DNA from: Favolaschia claudopus
Taxonomy: Eukaryota; Basidiomycota; Agaricomycetes; Agaricales; Mycenaceae
NCBI GenBank assembly: GCA_037176885.1
Contig: JAWWNJ010000107.1
Location: 744,001 to 808,000, forward strand
Direction: 5' to 3'
Length of the DNA stretch: 64,000 nt
Shown here: one piece after another, positions 1-11,009 of the stretch
Position numbering within the stretch: the first letter of the stretch is position 1
Layout: each line of letters opens with the position of its first letter
Program-made: the position numbers and the translations under genes
Notes under the pieces: generated by a model
Databases searched by the model: none
What the model was told of the DNA's origin: nothing
Seen by the model: only the letters and a program-made list of their open reading frames with translations

Positions 1-461
1 GTGTCTCTTTAGTCACAGGAAACACGGGCATAGACATCGCAGGGTCCAAGAAGTCCTGCACGTTTCCTTTAGGCTCTCCTTGTTGGAGTAGGCGAATGAG
101 GTACGAATTGTACGGCTCCCAAGGGAGGTACAAACCCTCTCCCTACAGGTACGAGGGTATACGTGAGGCAATATCTCATTTGATTCACTGCGGTACATAC
201 CCGCGCCACGAGGGCCACATATGATTTACAACCTAATCGTGTGCAGGCTTCGACAGCTTCAGGGACTTCGCGAGCCCCTTCGCTCAGGGACGCTAGTGGA
301 TCTATTTGGAAGACAACCCAGGCACCTTCCTCCGGGAGAATGTGACGCGATGTTGTAGAGGTATCAGAGCCAAGAGTGTGACCAAAGTTGGCTGAAGGTA
401 CTGCGGCTGCTGGCGCTGCTACTGGCAGACACTTGCATGGAACTTCGATGGGGTTCGACAT
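1..461 (-). CDS. Family X copy 1 (X1), unknown function, cut by window edge
   Basis: I do not recognise this family; it occurs five times in the window. Exon 1 runs from the ATG at 461 to about 209. It carries the family N-terminal block: LPEEGAWVVFQIDP, then SLSEGAREVPEAVEAC, then KSYVALVA. An intron of about 60 nt follows (donor gtatgt near 206). Exon 2 continues with EGLYLPWEPYNSYLIRLLQQ and the SMPVFPVTKET block, and is cut at base 1. The N-terminal 35 residues before the conserved block are Ala/Pro/Thr-rich and differ between copies. No signal peptide or membrane segment is visible in the part present. It is divergently transcribed from AB1, an arrangement repeated at X4/AB2. The reading frame is intact as far as seen. 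Confidence 0.7.
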
Positions 462-1161
462 CGACCTGACTCAGAGAGGGGAGGAAGGCCGAGAGAGGTA
501 AGGGAACAACAGAGCAGGCATATCGTCAGTCAAGGGACAGTAAGTAATAGTCTGCAGAGATTCTGAAAGAACAAGGGCCAAGAACAAGCAACTTGACTCA
601 GAAGAACAAAAGAAACTCGTCGCTACGACGGACCCATCAGTGATCGGCGTTGACTCGGACCCACTGAGTGCAACACAGACAAACTTGAGTCTTTGACTGT
701 CTTCATCAAGTCTTCATGGTAAGTCGTAAGTGAGTTACCTGTTCTGCCGCATACATGGCTCTTGAGTACTCGAGTCCTGACTTTATTATGTCGGAATAGG
801 GATCTATATTAATATACGGGCAGTTTCAAGTTTTGGCTCCGTCCTCAGGCCGCCGAATATCAAAATGTTCTGCATCCTGGTTGTCCTGGTCCAGTACAAG
901 ACTACGAGTAATTCAGAGTTGGCAGTCACTTGGCAGGTTGCCAATCGCTTCTTGTATTCATCTTGACAGCGAGTGCACCAATGGACTCGAGCTTCGCAAC
1001 GCCATCAATTTATTTGCTGAGTATCTTTGTTCTTTCTACCCTTTGTTCGTGAGGACTACCAGTAGCCAGGAGGCATGCAACCCGTCGTTATATTTCAGGT
1101 CATATAAGACGCTCACTAGACGGGAACAGGCAACTATCTTCCATTTCACCGCTCGCCCCTG
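462..1161. promoter_or_regulatory. Divergent intergenic region X1/AB1
   Basis: 700 bp lie between the start codons of X1 (minus) and AB1 (plus), so this stretch must hold both promoters. An AT-rich TATA-like run sits near 804-817. A 109-codon open frame at 833-1162 ends exactly on the AB1 ATG. It has no counterpart upstream of the AB2 copy and is not called as a gene. Confidence 0.4.
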
Positions 1162-2478
1162 ATGTCTTCCACTTGCGATTGTGCGCGTCGCCCAGTGTCG
1201 CAAACTCCTCAACCCGGCGACATATGCTCCGCCCAATACATGCCGACTAACCTCCCGTTCATCCAAATGATGGTTACAGCCATCAAAGGCATGCCAGCAG
1301 CAAAGCGCCCACGGAACGCAATGCAGATTCGAGACCATCTTGACTCCCTCCAAGCCAGAGCAATATACCGCGGAAAACAGGCCCGGCCATGTGTGGTTTT
1401 AAATCGTGACGACCCGCGAGACACAGAGAGCAAGATCTGTCTCATGGCCACATTCGGTGGCCAACCTCTACACCTGCTGCCGGAAATGTACCAAGAGGTC
1501 CTGATACCGGTGAATCGACACGAGTCAAGTCTGGGCCGAAACGATTTGGAAGAGTTCAGCGCTTGCCCTTCGCTACATTCGTGCCCAGAGTGGAGATCCA
1601 GAAAACCGCAATGGATTATACCGCTTCCGGTTGCACCTTTGCATAGAAAGTCGTCTTCGTTGCCGCCTTGGGGTCAGGGCGGGATGCCAAACGACGCACA
1701 TTGTAGTCAAGAGCAACTCCGTCAACTCGAGGATACCGCTCGACAAATGAGGCTCACATGGGCGACGCGGCTGAGAGAAGACCCAGCATTTTTGGAACGC
1801 ATGTACGAAGATATAACGGTAGGCGTTTGAGGCTCCCAGTCAACATGCTGCGACTGATTATTGTTACTTAACTTCGAAGGAGATGCACGTACCAGCATCA
1901 ATGGCAACTGCAAGTGTTATGCACCGTGTCAGTCTCTGTACGCACCCACCTTGATACAAAAAGCTCACCCTTTATCTAGTCAATCTTGTCCATGACCTCC
2001 ACACGCACGGATATATCCCGCACATCCCGTGTAGCACCACTGGTCGCGCCCGTCGATAACAACTCATTTCCTGATCTAAACGAGGCCAATTTCCCCTCTC
2101 TGGCTTCTATTCCATCTATAAGCACGACGCCCTCGATAAAGGCGACGAAAGCCAAGACGAAGATCGAGGCCGATATGACCGCGCTGGGCGATGGAATCCA
2201 AAAGGTTCTGCGAATCGTGAGTCCCATTCGTATTCAGCAGGCATGCCGACGCTGACTGGGATTTGCGCATAGAAAACTTCGTCACGCCTTTCTATACGGA
2301 CGCGTCTATAAGAACACCGTCTATCCGAAGGGTCGCGGCTGCTGAATCTGTGATGCCGGTAAGCCGACTTGTACAACGACGAGGTCGGGATGATAATGAC
2401 ATACCTCGACAGCATGAAGAACAAGGCGGATGGAGCGCTGTTACTTCCACAGTGGTACGGGAGAAACGTAGACGATAG
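1162..2478 (+). CDS. AB family copy 1 (AB1), unknown function, C-terminus frameshifted
   Basis: Unknown protein with one paralog in the window (AB2). Exon 1 (1162-about 1815) encodes the conserved blocks GDICSAQYMPTNLPF, RPCVVLNRDDP, ICLMATFGGQPLHLLPEMY, LHSCPEW and QWIIPLPVA. Two introns at positions shared with AB2 (donors near 1816 and 1968) join it to the part starting at the internal ATG 1992 (STRTDISRTSRVAPLV, then NSFPDLNEANFPSL). I therefore treat it as one gene rather than two. After the intron at 2217-2272 the frame meets a TAA at 2309-2311. The AB2-like continuation (RTPSIRRVAAAESVMP, then HEEQGGW to the stop at 2478) is in another frame because this copy is 22 bp shorter there. 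The N-terminal domain is intact, so a truncated protein is possible. Otherwise it is a young pseudogene. Confidence 0.55.
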
Positions 2479-2601
2479 AGCGTGCGCAGATACCCACCTT
2501 ACAGTACTTGATACCCCGATAATAACACGATGATTTACACGACGGTGCGGGGTTTTGAAGAGACACAATCACATATGCCACAGATAGATTACAAAGGGTC
2601 G

Positions 2602-3345
2602 TTATTTGTTAACCAAGCAATTTATCTCCTGAATATCCCAGTTGAAAGGTGTAGTCGAAACTATGCGAGTAATCAGTGACGGCGATGAGAAGATCGAAAG
2701 CACCCACCTCCGGCAGTCGAGCTGAGTTGCTTACGGGGACCCGCGTTGAGGAATACTTGGTTCCCCGAGATGTGGACTGTGGCAAGGGCGACCGTGGCAC
2801 CGAGCGAATCCTGTGAATGGAGAAACAGGAAGAATTAGATGCGCTCAAGCTAGAACATGATCAACGCACCTCTGTGCTCCATTTCTGAGCATTTGGGATG
2901 GTGGTACCGACGTAGTGGTCGTTGTGTGCCTTGACGAAGGATGAGCAGAGAAAAAAAGCGAGTTATGACCGTGCTGCTTCTTACCTCACAAACGACCCAA
3001 CCGTTCTCGAGCAAGGGAAAATGAAAGCGGACGCCCTTGTCCGATCCTTGCTCTAAATCTGCTCGGCTACGTCGAAGACACCAATTAGCTCGAAACGATC
3101 GAGACTTGACTGGCAAACGGCTCACTCGGGGTGAGATTGAATGGCGAGAACGCTGTTCGTCGAGTCGAGGTATAAGCTCCCGTTTGTGGAAAGGGTATAA
3201 CACTGAGCAGTTTTGTCAGTCAGTCCTGGCGCGTCTGAAGTCTTCAGCAACGCAGTACCTTCTTGGTATCCAGAACCAGAGCATCCACCTGCGCCGCCAG
3301 AGCAAGAACGAAAGTCAAGCCCAGAATGAAAGCGGCTCTCCACAT
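2602..3345 (-). CDS. Small secreted protein, unknown family
   Basis: Reading the minus strand through five short introns gives a protein of about 155 residues. The start at 3345 gives a clear signal peptide (MWRAAFILGLTFVLALAAQV, cleavage after about residue 22). The mature part has the stretches CYTLSTNGSLYLD, GVRFHFPLLENGWVVCE, NDHYVGTTIPNAQKW and FNWDIQEINCLVNK. It contains three cysteines and no membrane anchor. The introns have usual basidiomycete sizes and acceptors (for example donors near 3258, 2970 and 2864), and the frame stays open through all of them. I recognise no domain; the alternating hydrophobic pattern suggests a compact beta-rich extracellular protein. It belongs to the general class of small secreted fungal proteins. 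Exact splice sites are by eye. Confidence 0.55.
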
Positions 3346-3911
3346 CTTCCTAAGCAAAGGCAAACTCGAGCTCAAGCCCTGAGGATCTACCTATAAAGCC
3401 ACACTGGCCATCATGCAGACCATGGGATCTTTCTGATATCAGGGAGCATGCTTTCAAGCACATGCGTTGACTGGGATCTTTCAAGTCGTAACCATCCAAG
3501 CAGATCTTCCGAGACAGACTGATGTAGCATTGACTAAGTAGCAAGCGGGCAAGACAGCTTCCTGAAGCACTGTAGAGCACAGTAATCGAGGCAAAAGAGC
3601 CCTTCGAAGCCCTTCAAGAGGAACTTTGAAGGTCGACATAAGAGGCGGTGGTGGGAGAGGTGAAGCTCGGCATCGTTGCCACCGTTGATGATCACTTTCT
3701 TTGTCTGCTTCTTCGACGACGGCAACGACGATTTCCTTGAAACGTGCGCTTAGGGCTGATCTTCCAGCGGCCCTTCATGAACACCATGTGCTCTTTATGC
3801 TGGGATAATTAGGCTGATCTTGGTGGCTTTGTCTCTTCGCGTTTCCCTTGCCATTGGTGCTACGCGTCTGAATCTCTCTTCGTTCTGCTCTTCGTCCTGG
3901 TGGTATACCCG
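3346..3911. other. Intergenic, no gene seen
   Basis: Divergent spacer between the small secreted protein and the AIM6-like gene. Only short shadow frames are present. Confidence 0.5.
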
Positions 3912-5023
3912 ATGCTGTCTCTCGTTTCTCTCGTCGCATTCGCCTCAGCCTCCCTGGCGGTCAAGCCCATCCACTCGCACAATGACTGTACGCCTCCTCG
4001 ATGAATTTTTTGAGTTGCTCATTCAAATATTCTTGCTTTCGAAGATACGCGCGCGGTTCCGTTGTGGACGGCTCTTAATCTCAGCATAATGAGCGTCGAA
4101 GCGGACGTCTTTTGGCAGAGTAATCAGCTATATGTACGTTTTTCCTCTTCCTGGTCGGCTTCCATGGCTGTTTCGCTGCCATTCGTGTTTGCGTTTACAT
4201 TCGCAACCTGTCGCTGACTTTCTGCTGCAGGTCGCACACACCAGCATTGAGATTAACAAGAGCAAGACTCTCGACTCGCTGTATCTCGCTAACATCCTCG
4301 GTATCATCAATGGCACCATCGCCTCCCCTACAAAGTGCGTGTTCTACCGCGAAACTGAGCATTACCGACTCCCTAGCCAGGATTTCCGTGACCAACCCGC
4401 TGCAGCTGTTGATCGACTTCAAGACGGACGGCGCATCGTCAGCTTCTCTCTTTCTCTTTCCAACTCTCCACTCACACCCTCTCAGCACATTCAAACCCGT
4501 ACAAGACGCCCTCCAGCCGCTGCGCGCCGGCGGCCACCTCACAACCTACGCCAACGGCAAATTAACTCAAGGCGCCGTCACCGTCGTCGGCACAGGCAAC
4601 ACCCCCCTCGCCTCCGTCATCGCGTCCAACCCGCGCGACATCTTCTACGACGCCGACATCCGCAAGCTCTACAGCACCAAGCCCGCCACGGGGCTCGAGT
4701 GGGGGCCCGAGATCGCGCCGCTCGCGAGTGTCGATTACTCGAGCGTGTCGAGCGTGCGTCCTGTTCCTTCTCCTCTCTGCCTCTTCAACTCGAGATTGAC
4801 GCCCTCCTAGACCGCTCAGATGCAGGAACTCGTCCTCAACGCCCACGACTTTGGCATCAAGTCGCGCTTCTGGGACACGGCCTCGAACGTCGGGACGTGG
4901 AACACGTTCTTTGCGGCGGGCTCGGACTGGGTGAATGCGGACGATTTGCAGGCGGTGAGCAATGCGTGGGCGACGTTCGATTCGAGTGCGAAGGGCATGA
5001 TCGAGGCGGCGTATCAGAAGTGA
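3912..5023 (+). CDS. AIM6-like PLC-type phosphodiesterase family protein
   Basis: Spliced protein of about 265 residues. The ATG at 3912 starts a signal peptide (MLSLVSLVAFASASLAV), followed directly by the family hallmark HSHND. After an intron come Y-TRAVPLWTALNL, MSVEADVFW and QLYVAHTS. This order (HSHNDY, then SVEADVW, then VAH) is the active-site pattern of fungal AIM6-like proteins in the PI-PLC/glycerophosphodiesterase superfamily. Their acid and histidine residues bind metal and phosphodiester. Later blocks are NPLQLLIDFKTDG, PRDIFYDADIRKLY and the C-terminal NAHDFGIKSRFWDTASNVGTW with WVNADDLQAVSNAW. Five or so introns were placed by frame continuity, for example the acceptor before 4231 and the donor near 4756. 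The substrate is unknown. The length is a little short for the family, so a small exon may be missing. Confidence 0.75.
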
Positions 5024-5466
5024 GTGTTGTTTTCGTGTTCTTTTGGTCGCGACGCTGACGGCGGTGAAGGTGGGACGCGCTACAGGCGGAGGAGCTTTAG
5101 TCGAGGTTCTCGTTTTGGTTGTACAGTAGCCATAGCTGTTATGCTATTCGCCGGAAGATTTTTCGCCGCTTGACCGTTCTCGACAATATGTGACGACAAG
5201 AGAGGTCCAAGGTAGTCATGCCCACTCATTCCAATATTCAGTGCTCCCCAATTTGATTCTATCATTTGAGCGCCATAGGAAATGAACGTGGCTGGAATCT
5301 GCTAATTCAAGCCTGTGGGTCCATGATGGCTGCACGCTCTCAGGCTTGTTGCCATCGAAACTATCCTTTTGTTCTTCAGCTGCTTGGCCTTGTTCTGTCG
5401 GTGTATATATGCCTTTGCGACCATCGATGACCTTCTATTATCCTTCTCTGCTAGCCCTCCGAGACC
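5024..5466. other. Intergenic, no gene seen
   Basis: Spacer between two plus-strand genes. No supportable frame; it contains the promoter of X2. Confidence 0.5.
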
Positions 5467-7069
5467 ATGGACCAACCTTCATCTCCCAGTATTGTCCCCG
5501 ACTTTGAGCTCGCGTCCACTCCAAGATCGATCCTCCCAGAAGTCGGTGCCTTCGTAGCCTTCAGGATTGACCCCATTGCATCTCTGAGCGAAACTGCGCA
5601 ACAAATCCCCGAAGTAATCGAAGCGTGCAATACACTTGTCTGCAAACAATATGTCGGTTTTGTGGCTGAGGTGGGTCATCATGACTTAAACCGCTATTCG
5701 CTGCATCTAACGACTCCGTGTCGCAGCGTGATGGTCTCTATATGCCATGGGATCCTTACAACTCATGCGTCGTTCGACTGCTTCGGCAAGGAGATCCGGA
5801 GGATACTCCTCACGACTTTACTTCGTCGTCGATGTCTGTCCCCATCCTTCCCATGAACAAGGAAACACATATATCTGGGGGACCCCCGCTCCTCTGTTCC
5901 AAGATGCTGCCTTGGCATGACTGCTACATATCTGCTTCGGCCGACGCGATGGTTCGCAGTCCCTCGCAGTGGACAACCGACCACGTCGAGTGGACACTCA
6001 ACCGAGCAGAGCAGACACGGCTCCGTAATTACATGATCGACGATCACGCGGAGAGACAAACCAGAGACCGCTCAAGAGACCCTGAGTCTTCATGCCCATG
6101 CCCAGCAAAACCCGAGGTGCGTTTGAATAGCAAATCTTAACGACATGAATAATCAGACTGAGAATAATAATCCAGACGATGGCAGCTTCCACCCCGACGT
6201 AGCTGTAGGGGAAGCCCTTGAAGTAGCCCGGCCTTCTTCTCCCGTTTCGCAGCAATCGGCGGCACCTTCAGACTGTTCTGCAGATTATAGTGACATCAGC
6301 GAGAACGAGGAGTGGGAAACGAGAGAGGAACTCGATTTTAAAGACGACCAAGGAGCCACCGATCTGATGGATCTTCTATTCGAGAGCACGCCCTCCACAG
6401 AAGCAATGATCACTGTGCACTTCACGCACGATCTTTCGACGGTGGCTGTCATCAACGATCCCGCCGACTATTATAGCGAAGTCGCAGTTATTCAGAAGTG
6501 CGGGCTAGTCGTTTGACCATCGCGGCGTTTACTGACAGATCGCTGTACTCCCGCAGGATTGAGAAGGAAGCTGCTTCACGGATCGAGGCATACAAGGTGC
6601 AAAAGCTGCAGAACGATATCAAACGCGCTCAAGAGATAGATGCAGCAGTTTATGATGATGAGACAAGTGCGTGTGTCTCAAACGAGCCGTATCACTGGCT
6701 TAATTCTATCCAGATGGTATGCTGATTGCGCACGACTCGCCACCTAGCTCAACGCAGCTTCGTTCAAGCGAATCTCTGGACCATACGCAAGAGGTCTGCG
6801 AGCTCACGCCTGCGATGGATTCCACGCTCGAAGAAAAGATCACTCGTTCCGGAGAACAGCTTCCGCCAACGGCACGCGAAACGTCTTCAAGTGCAAGCCC
6901 GGCTGCCCTTTTTTCAGCTTGCCGGGAAGAAATGGCTCCCAGCTCAGAGCCTGAGGGTATCTCAGTTCATGAGTCCATGGTAGGAACGCTCAAATCGCGC
7001 GTTGTGGATCGTCATCCACCGAGCGAAAGCAAGCGCCGCGGTATCATCTTCCGTGTGGCCTCTAATTGA
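5467..7069 (+). CDS. Family X copy 2 (X2), unknown function
   Basis: Full-length member of the X family, about 466 residues. Five exons: 5467-5670, 5727-6116, 6157-6497, 6557-6666, 6714-7069. Blocks in order are ILPEVGAFVAFRIDP, CKQYVGFVAE, GLYMPWDPYNS, SMSVPILPMNKETHISG, LPWHDCYISASADAMVRSP, an acidic low-complexity linker, ITVHFTHDLSTVAVINDP with ADYYSEV, a helical segment EAASRIEAYKVQKLQNDI, and a Ser/Pro-rich tail. No signal peptide or TM segment is seen. Its intron positions match those of X4 and X5, which supports the exon model. It lacks the basic C-terminal motif (ILRIKSMLKK) found in X4 and X5. There is no AB partner beside it. The N-terminal half may be an SH3/PemK-like beta domain, but this is speculation from the pattern only. 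Confidence 0.7.
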
Positions 7070-7422
7070 AAAGGCGCAGCAAGGTGGTCTTCCGTGCGAT
7101 TCTTTTGTTCAGGCCACTGTCAGTACGATGATACCCCTCACTCAATTCATGTATTTTCTGCAAATTTTCTCTCTCTCTAATGTCTCAGAAATTTCACATG
7201 ATGCACTGTGGCCGCAAGTCGATCTCCGGAAGACCCCGGTCTCGCCACTGCTATGGTAGCCTGTCACCATCCGCTCTGATAGTATATATCCCTATCCAAG
7301 TCCTCAACAAATGGACGGGCCAATGCTTCACGTGGGGTATGCATAGCAGATTTATGTCTAGTGTGGTTGTGATTATATTCCGACAAGGAGAGACTTCGCG
7401 CTGATGAGAAGATAACTATAAG
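7070..7422. other. Convergent spacer X2/X3
   Basis: Short 3'-3' spacer between convergent X2 and X3. No gene seen. Confidence 0.5.
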
Positions 7423-8638
7423 TTAAATGGACCAAGTACACAACCGCTTCATTGCCCTGTAAGCCGGACTACCATCTACAACGCGATATGTGAGCACGAC
7501 TCGAGAAGGGCGATCGTTCATAGCTTACATGTCTGTGCGTCGTATAGAGCCGAATTGGCCTCCATTGCGCGCTTGATTTCATCCTTGAGCTTCAGCGCTC
7601 TGAATTCCTTGACCCTTGGTGCGGCATCCTGTTCTATCCTGCGAAAGTTCGATGAGCACTGGAAACCCCCGGCAGCTCGAGCCTCACTTGTCTATGGCTT
7701 TCACCTCCTTGAAGTAATCCGCCGGATCGTTGAGCTCCTTGACTGACAAGAGATCGTGCGTAAAATTAACAGTCAAAGCAAACTCCGTTGATTGAGCGCC
7801 GCCGAAAAGCGCATTGAAAAGCGCCTCGTCGTCGTCCTCTAGGTCCTCGTCTTCAGCGTCTGGTTCACTGACGTCGTTCGAGGCAGAGTCCAAGCCTGCA
7901 GGCTCGGTACCAGATTCATGGTGTGTACGAGGCCGAGTCTCCCCACCGTCTGAAGTGCCGGCGGGACTCAAGTCGGGGCCAGTGCCACTGATGTCTTGAG
8001 CTGCCTGGGCAGGGGACGAAGCACTAGCTTCACCCGGGGGCCCAGGATTCTTCAAAGGAGCCGACGACGCCTGAGCTTGAGCTTGCAGTAAGTCCATCCT
8101 CCGAATATCTGTGACGATCATCACATGAAGCTCATCTTGTTGGTCCTCGTCTATGGTCCAGTTAGGCACATCTGTCGTCCGCATAGAAGGACTCCGGACG
8201 ACCGTGTCGGCAGCAATTGAGATATAGCAGTCCTTCCACGGCAAAGGCTGGGAGGGTCTGATAGGCGTCCGCCCGGATACATGCGATTCTGGGTGTTCAG
8301 TCATAGGAAGTACAGGAACCGACATGGAGGGCTCGATAAACTGTTCTGGATCTCCTTTCGGCTGCCCTTGCTGAATGAGGCGAACGAACCATGAGTTAAG
8401 TCCTTCACGCTGCATAGTATCAGAGATGCAGTGCCCAAGTCAAATTCCGAAGACATACATCGTCTACGAGCCCCACATACTGCTTGCAGACAAGTTTCTT
8501 GCATTCTTCGACAGCTTCAGGATCACTCTGCGCTCCCTCACTCAAGGAAGCGAAAGGGTCGAGGGTAAATGCAACAAAAGCGCCAAATTATGGGACAATA
8601 TATCGCTTTGAGGGTGCTTGCAACTCCGAGTCGGACAT
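7423..8638 (-). pseudogene. Family X copy 3 (X3), probable pseudogene
   Basis: Homologous to X2 over its whole length (start ATG at 8638, terminal stop at 7423). Exon 1 should read VPEFGAFVAFTLDP, but the Glu codon of the invariant LPE motif is TAA (8588-8590), a single-base nonsense change. Exon 2 starts REGL and jumps straight to NSWFVRLIQQ. It lacks the seven residues of the most conserved family motif (YxPWxPY), a 21-bp in-frame loss. Downstream blocks remain readable: SMSVPVLPM, LPWKDCYISIAADTVVRSP, ALTVNFTHDLLSVKELNDP and the helical exon. The last exon ends early (YGSPAYRAMKRL then stop). The long open exon 2/3 frame suggests recent inactivation, or translation from an internal ATG near 8415. 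Confidence 0.65.
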
Positions 8639-8820
8639 CTTGCTTGCGAAACGAGTTGTGACGAAGAGAAAAGTTGGGCCTTCGTGCTGGTTGAAGAGTT
8701 TATCACCTCGCTTTAGCTAGGTCCCACACCGTCACTACTTAACCCTTTCATATGGATACTAAAAGGTGTAAAACTATGAGGTGGGTATCTAGGAGAGCAA
8801 CGGAATCACCGATCCTAAGG

Positions 8821-11009
8821 CTACTTGGACCCTGTGAAAAGCGGAACGTGTATTGGACTCGACGATGGAATTCCTTGACGCCAACGTCTACCTTTCTCGG
8901 CCTTGGCCAGAACAGTGGTCCACCCTTCTTGCTCCTCATGCTGCAGAGGTGGGTCATTACAAACCGCGATGCTATAGAAGCTGGCTTACCGGTATAACTG
9001 GCTCAGCCGCTGCAACACCCCGTATTGACGGTGCTCTACTCGAAGAGTGCGGTGAGCGCGGAGATGGTGCCTTCAAAGAAAGGCGGGACAGCGATGTTTT
9101 CTGCATATTGATTAGTGTTGTTCGGGTCGGGTCGAAGACCCGAGACCCGACCCAAGCCCGGGCTTTTGAGCCCGACCCGACCCGACCCAGGCCCTACTTC
9201 AACCAGGGTCGCAGGTCGGGTCGCAGATTCTGAGAGACCCGAGACCCGGGTCGCCGACCCGGGTCGGCCCTGAAATTCTGAGGGGAATTTGAGGACCTTT
9301 GGTGCAAGTATTGATCAGAATTTCATACTTGTTAGACTCACATTTTCTCTTTGTAGACTGAAAAATTAATCTCGAGTCAACCCCGACAGCGAAAAGCAGG
9401 CATTGATCGACAACATAGCAATCCCATCAGTTCCCACGAACCATATACGGTAATTCTTACCGTGAACGAGCCATCCAGAGCACATGCTGAAAGCATTAAT
9501 ATTTCCAGTGGTACAAGGGTGAATTCGAGGCTTCTGTTAGTGTAGAATCTCAAGTAAGTGGCATGTTATGTGTCCCACCTTGTAATTCAGGTGATTTCGG
9601 TGCAACATCACAGTTCTTTAGAGTTCTTGAATAGTGCGGGACAAGTGTTGGCTATTGTATCAGTGGAATTCTTTAAAACAGTGTTCCAATCATGTAAGAA
9701 ACTATTTGTGCGGGCTCGAGTGGACCTTTCACTCACGAAACATTTTTTTCCCAGCCCGACCCGGGTCGCGACCCTGACCCGGCCCAAGCCCGACCCGACC
9801 TTACCTCCAGGGTCGGGTCGGGCGCTGAATACGACCCTGACCCTCCCCGACCCGACCCAAGCCCGGGCTTGGCGGCCCGACCCGACCCGAACAACACTAA
9901 TATTGATGTCAGTGTTAAGCAATATTTTCTCAAACGTGCTGCCGAAGTTCACTCACAATCTTTAACGTCTTGAGTCTAGCAGTCAGGCCATTTACTTTGC
10001 CGGTTTCAGGTGCTTTGGTCAAGGATTTAGCGTTCCGACTTGGTGCAACAACCAGCGGCGACTTGAGAGGTGGGAAATCATTGTCTTCGTCTAGGACCGG
10101 CAATGGAGGTTTAAAGGGCGTGACCAGAGAACCAACTCGGGATATGTTTGTGCATGTGGAAGTCATGGAGAAGGAGGACTAATCGAAGCGGTAAGTCTTA
10201 CTTCGCGCATTGTGTTGGCTACTCACACGATTCGTTGTGCTTGCAGTTAGCCGTGATGCGCGCACTTTGCATTCCTTTCCGATGGATCTCAGGAGCTGCA
10301 AGCTGAGCTGAGGCATTGAAAGACGCACCCTCATATCATCATACATGCTAGCCAGGAAGTTTGGGTTACTGCCGAATCGTTGATTCCATATCTCCATTAT
10401 GGACCGTTCTTCCTTTTCCAGCTGTCTCAATTCCACCCGACAAAAGTGTGCACCTTTTCTCATATTTCTGGAGTTCCAACGCCTCATGGAGGCACATCTT
10501 CCATTTGAAAGCGCTACAGGAAGTGGGATAATCCATTGCGGATGCTTCGACGACCATTCTGGACACGAGTGTAGCCAAGGACGGGCAGTGGAACTCTCGT
10601 GAGAACCCAAAGTTGAATCCTCTAGGTTGCGATACACGTGGATCAACACATCCCTGTAAATTGCAGGCAGTTCTGTGAAATCTTGACCGTCGAACGTAGC
10701 CATGAGGTATATTCTGTCACTCTGCCCTGCTTCTTCTTTTATGATTGAAGAGTGTAGAATGATGCACGGCCGTATTGGTTTGCCTCGCGGGTGCGTGGAA
10801 CTTGAGAGCTGCTTGAAACGCTCTCGAATCCGCGCTGCGTCCTTTGGTTGTTGCGCCTTGGGCATGCGGTCAATTATGGTCATCATCATCTGCAAGAAGG
10901 GAAGCTCGGGTGACATATGTTCAGCCGAGCAAACATCGCCAGGACGATTTATTCCCTGGGCAGCCCCAGAAGATTGTCGGTCAGTGCAAGTGCAAGTGGA
11001 GGAGAGCAT
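8821..11009 (-). CDS. AB family copy 2 (AB2), unknown function, MITE in intron
   Basis: Paralog of AB1 and probably intact. Exon 1 (11009-10329) encodes STCTCTDRQSS, GDVCSAEHMSPELPFLQMMM, RPCIILHSS, IYLMATFDGQDFTELP, LHSCPEWSSKHPQWIIPLP and ELRQLEKEE. Two short introns (donors near 10328 and 10228) join it in frame to MTSTCTNISRVGSLVTP and NDFPPLKSP (10166-9960). The next intron starts at 9959 and has been expanded to about 870 nt by a MITE. Exon KTSLSRLSLKAPSPRSPH ... RGVAAAEPVIP follows at about 9101-8996. The final exon is HEEQEGWTTVLAKAEKGRRW, with stop TAG at 8821-8823. The C-terminal half is Ser/Pro/Lys-rich with FPPL and GWTTV short motifs of the sort that act as peptide ligands. Function is unknown. 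A possible alternative upstream ATG is at 11024. Confidence 0.6.
9113..9899. mobile_element. hAT-type MITE with 8-bp target duplication
   Basis: A 787-bp element. Both ends read TAGTGTTGTTCGGGTCGGGT inward (22 matching terminal bases). It is flanked by perfect 8-bp direct repeats ATATTGAT (9105-9112 and 9900-9907). The 8-bp duplication and the TA-starting inverted repeats fit the hAT superfamily. The subterminal 100-150 bp on each side are dense in GGGTCGGGTC/GACCCGACCC arrays. There is no transposase frame, so the element is non-autonomous. It sits in the first B-part intron of AB2, immediately before the 3' splice site. Confidence 0.85.

Noticed and set aside
833..1162. 109-codon frame ending on the AB1 start codon
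   Set aside because: No counterpart upstream of AB2 and no recognisable composition; treated as promoter sequence.
9558..9965. Open frames through the GGGTCGGGTC arrays on both strands
   Set aside because: They are made by the repeat structure of the MITE ends (no stops in GC-rich repeats) and include no transposase motif.
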